A DNA stretch of 10,609 nucleotides from contig CAMLEX010000107.1 in NCBI GenBank assembly GCA_946479055.1, forward strand, positions 1 to 10,609, given 5' to 3'. Of the stretch, positions 6,506 to 10,609 are shown piece after piece. Position 1 is the stretch's first letter, and every line of letters starts with the position of its first letter. The notes beneath the pieces were generated by a model. It searched no databases and was not told the origin of the DNA. It was given only the letters and a program-made list of their open reading frames with translations. This DNA is from an uncultured Bacteroidota bacterium (GTDB lineage Bacteria > Bacteroidota > Bacteroidia > Chitinophagales > Chitinophagaceae). The translations under genes were made by a program, and so were the position numbers.

Positions 6506-6522
6506 ACTTTGAACTACAAAGT
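6506..6522. promoter_or_regulatory. Candidate operator 2: ACTTTG-N5-CAAAGT
   Basis: ACTTTG AACTA CAAAGT is the second copy of the perfect inverted repeat, located 7 bases upstream of the ATG at 6498. The 20-base string CACTTTGAACTACAAAGTAA agrees with site 1 at 18 positions when that site is read on the opposite strand. As in site 1, an extra AAAG lies one base outside the ACTTTG arm (6501-6504). It overlaps the -7 element and start point of the promoter proposed for this gene, which suits repression by blocking RNA polymerase. Confidence 0.65.
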
Positions 6523-6548
6523 AAATAACTGGTTGTTATATTTCCAAA
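6517..6548 (-). promoter_or_regulatory. Candidate promoter for the 6498 membrane protein gene
   Basis: On the minus strand TTTG (6548-6545) is followed after 20 bases by TTACTTTG (6524-6517). This fits the Bacteroidota consensus TTTG / 19-21 bases / TAnnTTTG with one mismatch in the -7 element. The start point would fall at about 6510, giving a leader of roughly 12 bases and placing operator 2 across the -7 element. Confidence 0.4.
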
Positions 6549-6582
6549 TACATTTCTTAAAATCATCCTAAATAAACGGGTC

Positions 6583-6615
6583 TTTTTTCTAAATGAGTGC
6601 CAGTCAGTAGATTTG
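6583..6615 (+). promoter_or_regulatory. Candidate promoter for the DUF5686 gene
   Basis: TAGATTTG (6608-6615) is an exact match to the Bacteroidota -7 element TAnnTTTG. The -33 position is taken by a T run (6583-6588), 19 bases upstream, which approximates TTTG. With a start point five to seven bases after the -7 element, transcription would begin at or next to the ATG at 6622, so the mRNA would have practically no leader. Confidence 0.45.
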
Positions 6616-6621
6616 CAGTCC

Positions 6622-9108
6622 ATGAACCTTAACAAACGGTACTCCTGCTTATTATTATTTTTCACAATAACCTTATTGGTAAACCAGGCTTCGGCCCAGC
6701 AAAAGCGCATAAGCGGTACCATAAAGGACTCACACAGTGAAGAAGCTATTCCATTTGCTTCCGTAACTTTCCAAAATACAACGCTTGGGCAGCTTACTGA
6801 TTCAGCCGGCGGCTTTTCTTTTCATTTCGATACCTGGCCCGCTGATACATTGATCATCACCTGTGTGGGCTATCAGCCGTTTTTATTTCCAATCAATAAG
6901 ACCAAAGATTCTATATTGGCCAACCTGATGCTGGAAAGGGGAACTTTTAATGAAGGAGTAAAAGTAAAAGCAAAAGTGAATAAGGGTTTGCTGCTCTGGC
7001 GTAAGATTGTTCAGAACAAACCAAAGAATGACCGCTATCGTTTTTCCAATTTCTCTTACGAGCTGTATAATAAACTGGAACTGGATATCAAGAATTTTAA
7101 TTTCGGAAAAATTGCCAAATTCAAACCGCTAAGATCGGTTGGTAATCTTATCCAACAGAATATTGATAGCTCAGAAGGTGTAAAATACCTGCCCACTTAT
7201 CTTACCGAAACAATCTCAGATTATTATTATCAGAAAAAGCCCCTCAAAAGACGGGAAACTATAAAAGCCGTTAACACCAATGGTGTAAAAAATGAAAGCA
7301 TTATCAAGTACCTGGGCGGTATGGATCAGAATGTAAACGTCTACAATAATTTCGTTCCTGTTTTTGATAAGCAATTTGTAAGCCCTGCCAGTGATAATGG
7401 GGATCTCTATTATAATTACCGGGTGATTGATACGCAACAGGTGAATAATAACCGTTATTATCACCTTGTTTTTGTACCTAAGCGCAAAGGCACTAATACT
7501 TTTGAAGGTGACTGCTGGGTGCATGCCGGTACATTCGCTATACAAAAAATGAACCTGCGTTTAGGAAAAGAAGCGAATATCAATTTTGTAGAGTCGCTTA
7601 GCCTGATACAGGAATATAAACTGATCGATGACACTACCTGGTTCCTATCAAAAGATAAGTTTGTAGCTGATGTAACGCCTATTGGTAAAAACAGTCCCGG
7701 TTTTATCGGAAGAAAAACAACTACCTACCGCAACATACAGGTGAATGATACTTCCGTTATACAGGAGTTGGGAAAAAACCAGGTATTGGAAGAAATAATT
7801 ACATTGCCGGGAGCTAATGAAAAAAATAAGGACTTCTGGGTTGAATCCCGCCATGAACAATTAAGCAAAACTGAAGCAGGGATCATTAAGATGATCGATA
7901 CATTATTAAATGCACCAAGTTTTCAGCGTCTTACCCACCAGATCAATTTTATCGCTACAGGTTATATTAACTCCGGCAATTTCCAGATAGGTCAATGGTA
8001 CAATTGGGTAACAGCTAATTCATGGGAAGGCCTGAGGCTGCGTTTTGACCTTGCCACCAACAAAAAATTTGATAAACGCTGGTGGTGGCATTGGTACCTG
8101 GCTTATGGATTCGGGGATAAAAAACTGAAAGGCAAAGCTGAACTTTTTTACCTGCCTGCAAAAAATCCGCGGCGGTTCTGGTATGCATCTTATACCAATG
8201 ATCTTGACTATGGACAAAACTATTATGGAGAAGTTTCGGCTGATAATATTTTTGCCTTGGCCATTCGAAAACAAAATGTTCCTATAAAATTTATTAAAGT
8301 TGAAGAAACAAGATTTGAGTTTTTTAATGAACATCGGTTTGGTTTATCGGAAATGATAGCCGTTACACATAAAGGTTATACACCTTTAAAAAATATTCCA
8401 TCAAAGGATTCTTTTCCTGCTTTAAGAGGTCGTTCACCGCTTACAACATTTGAAGTATCACTGCGACTCAGGTTTGCTTATTTGGAAAAATTTCTTGAAA
8501 CAAATTTTTTCCGTACCAGTTTGGGAAGCCCCTATCCTATTGGTGAGGTATATATATCAAGAGGTGTTTCAGGCATTTTAAAAAGCAATTATAATTACAC
8601 CAAAGTTTCCGGCAGTATATCAGATTATATTAAAATACCTCCTTTGGGAAATATCTCTTTCCAGGTATATGGCGGAAAAACATTTGGAACATTGCCTTAT
8701 GTTTTATTAGATATCGCCCCTGGTAATGAATTGTATTATTACAACAAGTATGCGTTTAATATGATGAACCGGTATGAATTTATTCATGATGAATTCGCCG
8801 GCGTCAATTTTGAACATAATATTGGCAATGGCATTTTCCGGTTAATTCCTAAATTAAAATTCCGCCAGTTCTGGACCGTGAAAACATTATGGGGAAGTTT
8901 GTCGGATGCTAATAAGGCACTAAACTTTAAAGAAGGAAATACTTTTCAAACACTCGATGGCAAAACCTATATGGAAATAGGAACCGGTGTCGATAATATT
9001 CTTCGTGTATTCCGGGTTGATTTTATATGGAGAGTATTACCAAATTCTTTACCAAATGGTACCACCAAAAAGTTTGGAGTGTTTGGAAGTTTCAGGTTGG
9101 CTTTTTAA
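6622..9108 (+). CDS. DUF5686 / carboxypeptidase-regulatory-like outer-membrane protein
   Basis: An 828-residue exported protein of the Bacteroidota DUF5686 type. Signal peptide: residues 1-25 (MNLNKRYSCLLLFFTITLLV, cleavage after ASA); there is no lipobox Cys. A carboxypeptidase D regulatory-like beta-sandwich follows (about 29-106; ISGTIKDSHSEEAIPFASV, then TLGQLTDSAGGFSF and ITCVGYQP). The remainder (about 118-828) is the DUF5686 region, ending in a probable beta-barrel with many aromatic alternating strands and a C-terminal FGSFRLAF. No TonB plug or box is visible, so it is not a standard SusC receptor. Its function is unknown. ATG 6622 is chosen over a TTG at 6613, which lies in the -7 element. 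It is divergent from the membrane-protein unit. Confidence 0.88.
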   Translation: MNLNKRYSCLLLFFTITLLVNQASAQQKRISGTIKDSHSEEAIPFASVTFQNTTLGQLTDSAGGFSFHFDTWPADTLIITCVGYQPFLFPINKTKDSILANLMLERGTFNEGVKVKAKVNKGLLLWRKIVQNKPKNDRYRFSNFSYELYNKLELDIKNFNFGKIAKFKPLRSVGNLIQQNIDSSEGVKYLPTYLTETISDYYYQKKPLKRRETIKAVNTNGVKNESIIKYLGGMDQNVNVYNNFVPVFDKQFVSPASDNGDLYYNYRVIDTQQVNNNRYYHLVFVPKRKGTNTFEGDCWVHAGTFAIQKMNLRLGKEANINFVESLSLIQEYKLIDDTTWFLSKDKFVADVTPIGKNSPGFIGRKTTTYRNIQVNDTSVIQELGKNQVLEEIITLPGANEKNKDFWVESRHEQLSKTEAGIIKMIDTLLNAPSFQRLTHQINFIATGYINSGNFQIGQWYNWVTANSWEGLRLRFDLATNKKFDKRWWWHWYLAYGFGDKKLKGKAELFYLPAKNPRRFWYASYTNDLDYGQNYYGEVSADNIFALAIRKQNVPIKFIKVEETRFEFFNEHRFGLSEMIAVTHKGYTPLKNIPSKDSFPALRGRSPLTTFEVSLRLRFAYLEKFLETNFFRTSLGSPYPIGEVYISRGVSGILKSNYNYTKVSGSISDYIKIPPLGNISFQVYGGKTFGTLPYVLLDIAPGNELYYYNKYAFNMMNRYEFIHDEFAGVNFEHNIGNGIFRLIPKLKFRQFWTVKTLWGSLSDANKALNFKEGNTFQTLDGKTYMEIGTGVDNILRVFRVDFIWRVLPNSLPNGTTKKFGVFGSFRLAF

Positions 9109-9128
9109 AGTTGGAAGTTCTATGTCTG

Positions 9129-9280
9129 AAGTTTGAGGTTTGAAGTTCTTTAAATCGAAGACTCATTCTTAAATTATAGTTTTATCAGGCAAGTTTGAAA
9201 CATTTTTTAAGCCCGTCTCTCTTCAAACCATAGAGTACAATTTCTTTTGAAGAAAACATCAAACTTCAAACCTCAAACTT
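9129..9280. repeat. 19-bp perfect inverted repeat between convergent genes
   Basis: AAGTTTGAGGTTTGAAGTT (9129-9147) has its exact reverse complement at 9262-9280, separated by 114 bases. A nested pair, GTTTGAA (9193-9199) and TTCAAAC (9222-9228), lies inside. The direct repeat GAAGTTCT (9114-9121 and 9142-9149) adds further low-complexity structure to the left arm. The arms end 21 bases after the DUF5686 stop and 4 bases from the end of the DeoR-family gene. It may act as a bidirectional transcript end or be a dispersed intergenic repeat; there is no clean stem-plus-T-tract terminator. Confidence 0.75.
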
Positions 9281-9284
9281 TCTC

Positions 9285-10049
9285 TCACACGATCGTCACT
9301 TCAATTCCCATTCCCTGCAATGTTTTTAACATATGCTCTGAAATGCCACTATCGGTAATGATCTGTTCTATGTCTTCCAATCCACAAATCTTTCCAAACC
9401 CTCTTTTTCCAAACTTACTGGAATCCGCCAGCACAATGGTTTTTTGTGAAGCTGCTATCATCTTCCGGTTCAGCTGCGCTTCCTGTACATGTGTAGTAGT
9501 CAATCCAAAATCAATATCAATTCCATCTACACCCAGAAATAATTTACTGCAGGAAAAATCATCCAAAATTTTTTCAGCATACATACCTGTTGCAGATGAA
9601 GAACTTTTTCTCAATATACCGCCAAGCACCAATACTTCTATTTCAGAATACTGGTTGAGCTCAGTAGCCACATTCAACGCAGCCGTGATAACGGTAAGCT
9701 GTCCTTTTGGTTTTATATTTCTTGCTAAAGAAAGAACCGTCGTACCAGAAGCAATGATGACACAATCATTAGGCTCTATAAGGCCAGCTGCTACCGCACC
9801 AATATCCATTTTTTCTTCCGACCTGATCTTTTCTTTTTCATTAACCGGTTTATCAACTGTATAAGGATTGCTGGATGTAGCCCCGCCATGAGTCCGGTAT
9901 AAAAGAGATTTATCTTCCAGTAGTTTCAGGTCTTTGCGGATGGTAACGGAAGAAACATTCAGATCATTACATAGATCCAATACATTCACTTTACCCTCTT
10001 TTTTCAATCGTGATAAAATATATTGATGCCTTTCAGGAAGGGAACTCAT
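9285..10049 (-). CDS. glpR: DeoR/GlpR-family transcriptional repressor
   Basis: From the ATG at 10049 the protein has 254 residues, the usual family length. The DeoR helix-turn-helix occupies about 6-57 (ERHQYILSRLKKEGKVNVLD, then VSSVTIRKDLKLLEDKSLL and the wing RTHGGA). The DeoR C-terminal sensor domain runs over about 76-235, with the phosphosugar-binding SGTT (101-104), the region LGVDGID and ADSSKFGKRGF (208-218). It is divergent from glpD, which strongly suggests the GlpR subtype, a repressor released by glycerol-3-phosphate. In-frame ATGs at 10073 and 10130 would add 8 or 27 residues; 10049 starts at the conserved SLPERHQ segment. The assignment to glp is from context, since DeoR members are hard to subtype by sequence alone. 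Confidence 0.88.
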   Translation of the reverse strand: MSSLPERHQYILSRLKKEGKVNVLDLCNDLNVSSVTIRKDLKLLEDKSLLYRTHGGATSSNPYTVDKPVNEKEKIRSEEKMDIGAVAAGLIEPNDCVIIASGTTVLSLARNIKPKGQLTVITAALNVATELNQYSEIEVLVLGGILRKSSSSATGMYAEKILDDFSCSKLFLGVDGIDIDFGLTTTHVQEAQLNRKMIAASQKTIVLADSSKFGKRGFGKICGLEDIEQIITDSGISEHMLKTLQGMGIEVTIV

Positions 10050-10138
10050 ACTGGTTTGATTTGGTAGATACATATTCAATTTATATAGATGTGGTTGAAT
10101 TTCAAAAAGATAAAACCGGTAAACCACCAAGTGTTAGC

Positions 10139-10275
10139 TTTTTCGAAACAATATGAAATAATTGTTTCTTTTTCAAATTTCGATATATTTTGATTACTGA
10201 ATAATTATTTTGGTTTACTTTCATTTTATTATTATTTAGTTTCGTTTTAATTAAAATAGAAACATATCGAAACAT
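10139..10275. promoter_or_regulatory. Divergent glpR-glpD operator region
   Basis: An AT-rich control region with several related half-sites. There is a perfect inverted repeat GAAACAAT-N8-ATTGTTTC (10145-10168); TTTCGAAA (10141-10148); TTTCGATAT (10178-10186) with its exact inverse ATATCGAAA (10264-10272); and GTTTC (10239-10243) facing GAAAC (10259-10263) around the palindrome TTTTAATTAAAA. GAAACAT occurs twice exactly 10 bases apart (10259 and 10269). ATGTTTCGATAT, the reverse of 10264-10275, resembles the E. coli GlpR half-site ATGTTCGATA. A tentative glpD -7 element TAGTTTCG (10237-10244) overlaps one half-site, as expected for repression. Confidence 0.6.
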
Positions 10276-10277
10276 CT

Positions 10278-10609
10278 ATGATTAACTCGCTTTTAAATAA
10301 GGGTACAATTGATCGGGAAATTTATTTACAGAAAATTACCAGCGCCAATACAGAATGGGACCTAATCGTTATTGGTGGTGGCGCCACGGGCCTTGGTATT
10401 GCATTGGATGCGACAGCACGGGGATATAAAACGTTATTAGTTGAACAGGCGGATTTTGCCAAAGGCACTTCCAGCCGCAGCACCAAACTGGTACATGGCG
10501 GTGTAAGATATTTAGCACAAGGTGATGTAAAACTTGTCCGTGAAGCAAGTATTGAAAGAGGTTTACTTCACCGCAATGCACCGCATCTTGTAAAAGATCA
10601 AAATTTTAT
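10278..10609 (+). CDS. glpD: Glycerol-3-phosphate dehydrogenase, FAD-dependent (partial)
   Basis: The first 110 residues of an aerobic glycerol-3-phosphate dehydrogenase, which oxidises sn-glycerol-3-phosphate to dihydroxyacetone phosphate and passes electrons to quinones at the inner membrane. The gene is cut by the window end. After a 28-residue lead the FAD-binding dinucleotide fold is clear: [18 protein letters not shown] (28-45) and the acidic LLVEQADF (53-60). The family signature [17 protein letters not shown] (63-79) follows. The ATG at 10278 is the only upstream Met that fits; no Shine-Dalgarno sequence is visible. It is divergent from the GlpR-like repressor, with shared operator-like repeats in the 228 bases between their ATGs. 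Confidence 0.95.
   Translation, partial: MINSLLNKGTIDREIYLQKITSANTEWDLIVIGGGATGLGIALDATARGYKTLLVEQADFAKGTSSRSTKLVHGGVRYLAQGDVKLVREASIERGLLHRNAPHLVKDQNF

Noticed and set aside
6613..6621. TTG start for the DUF5686 protein
   Set aside because: It falls inside the TAGATTTG -7 element; the ATG three codons later begins a normal signal peptide.
6495..6722. A minus-strand frame running across the divergent promoter region
   Set aside because: It covers the DUF5686 start, two promoter candidates and operator 2; no homology or structure is visible in its translation.
7216..8334. Three minus-strand open frames inside the DUF5686 gene
   Set aside because: They lie within an intact 828-codon gene with signal peptide and domains, and their translations are low-complexity with no family resemblance.
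9247..9864. A 205-codon plus-strand open frame antisense to the DeoR-family gene
   Set aside because: The opposite strand encodes a full-length, motif-complete regulator; the plus frame has a Ser/Pro/Ile-rich composition with no recognisable domain.
10369..10581. A 70-codon minus-strand frame at the right edge
   Set aside because: It overlaps the conserved FAD-binding region of glpD on the other strand and looks like its mirror.
1..10609. Search for CRISPR arrays, tRNA or rRNA genes, transposase genes and defence systems
   Set aside because: No regularly spaced repeats, cloverleaf-like sequences, transposase motifs or nuclease/helicase-type proteins were seen.

Overview
The window looks like a chromosomal segment of a Bacteroidota bacterium, most likely of the Chitinophagaceae type. 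The signs are AT-rich intergenic DNA, starts without Shine-Dalgarno sequences, matches to the Bacteroidota promoter form (TTTG, then about 20 bases, then TAnnTTTG), a DUF5686 outer-membrane protein, a CreD homologue and a short HTH_34-type winged-helix regulator. The lineage is inferred from gene content and style, not from a marker gene.

Left edge (1-118): the last 14 codons of a plus-strand gene ending in a beta-barrel-like C-terminus, then a strong hairpin terminator that also lies downstream of the minus-strand operon.

Main block (167-6498, minus strand): reading in the direction of transcription, a six-helix membrane protein (6498-5839), a repeat-filled gap, a 99-residue winged-helix regulator (5611-5312), and then a tightly packed run of eight genes (5254-167). 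The run encodes a large membrane protein with a Cys/His cluster (DUF6688-like), three unrecognised small membrane proteins, a conserved 72-residue membrane protein, diacylglycerol/undecaprenol kinase (DgkA), a DUF1361 membrane protein and CreD. Every product of the run is an integral membrane protein. The same inverted repeat, ACTTTG-N5-CAAAGT with near-identical flanks, occurs in front of the 6498 gene and in front of the 5254 operon, on either side of the regulator gene. I infer that the regulator controls both units, making this a candidate envelope-related regulon. This is the most interesting feature of the window.

Middle (6499-9108): a divergent promoter region, then a DUF5686/carboxypeptidase-regulatory-like outer-membrane protein on the plus strand. 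Its best promoter match leaves almost no 5' leader. A 19-bp perfect inverted repeat fills the gap to the convergent next gene.

Right edge (9285-10609): a DeoR/GlpR-family repressor divergent from the start of glpD (FAD-dependent glycerol-3-phosphate dehydrogenase, cut by the window end). The 200-bp space between them carries several TTTCG/CGAAA and GAAAC/GTTTC half-sites, one resembling the known GlpR half-operator. This is a conventional glycerol-utilisation locus.
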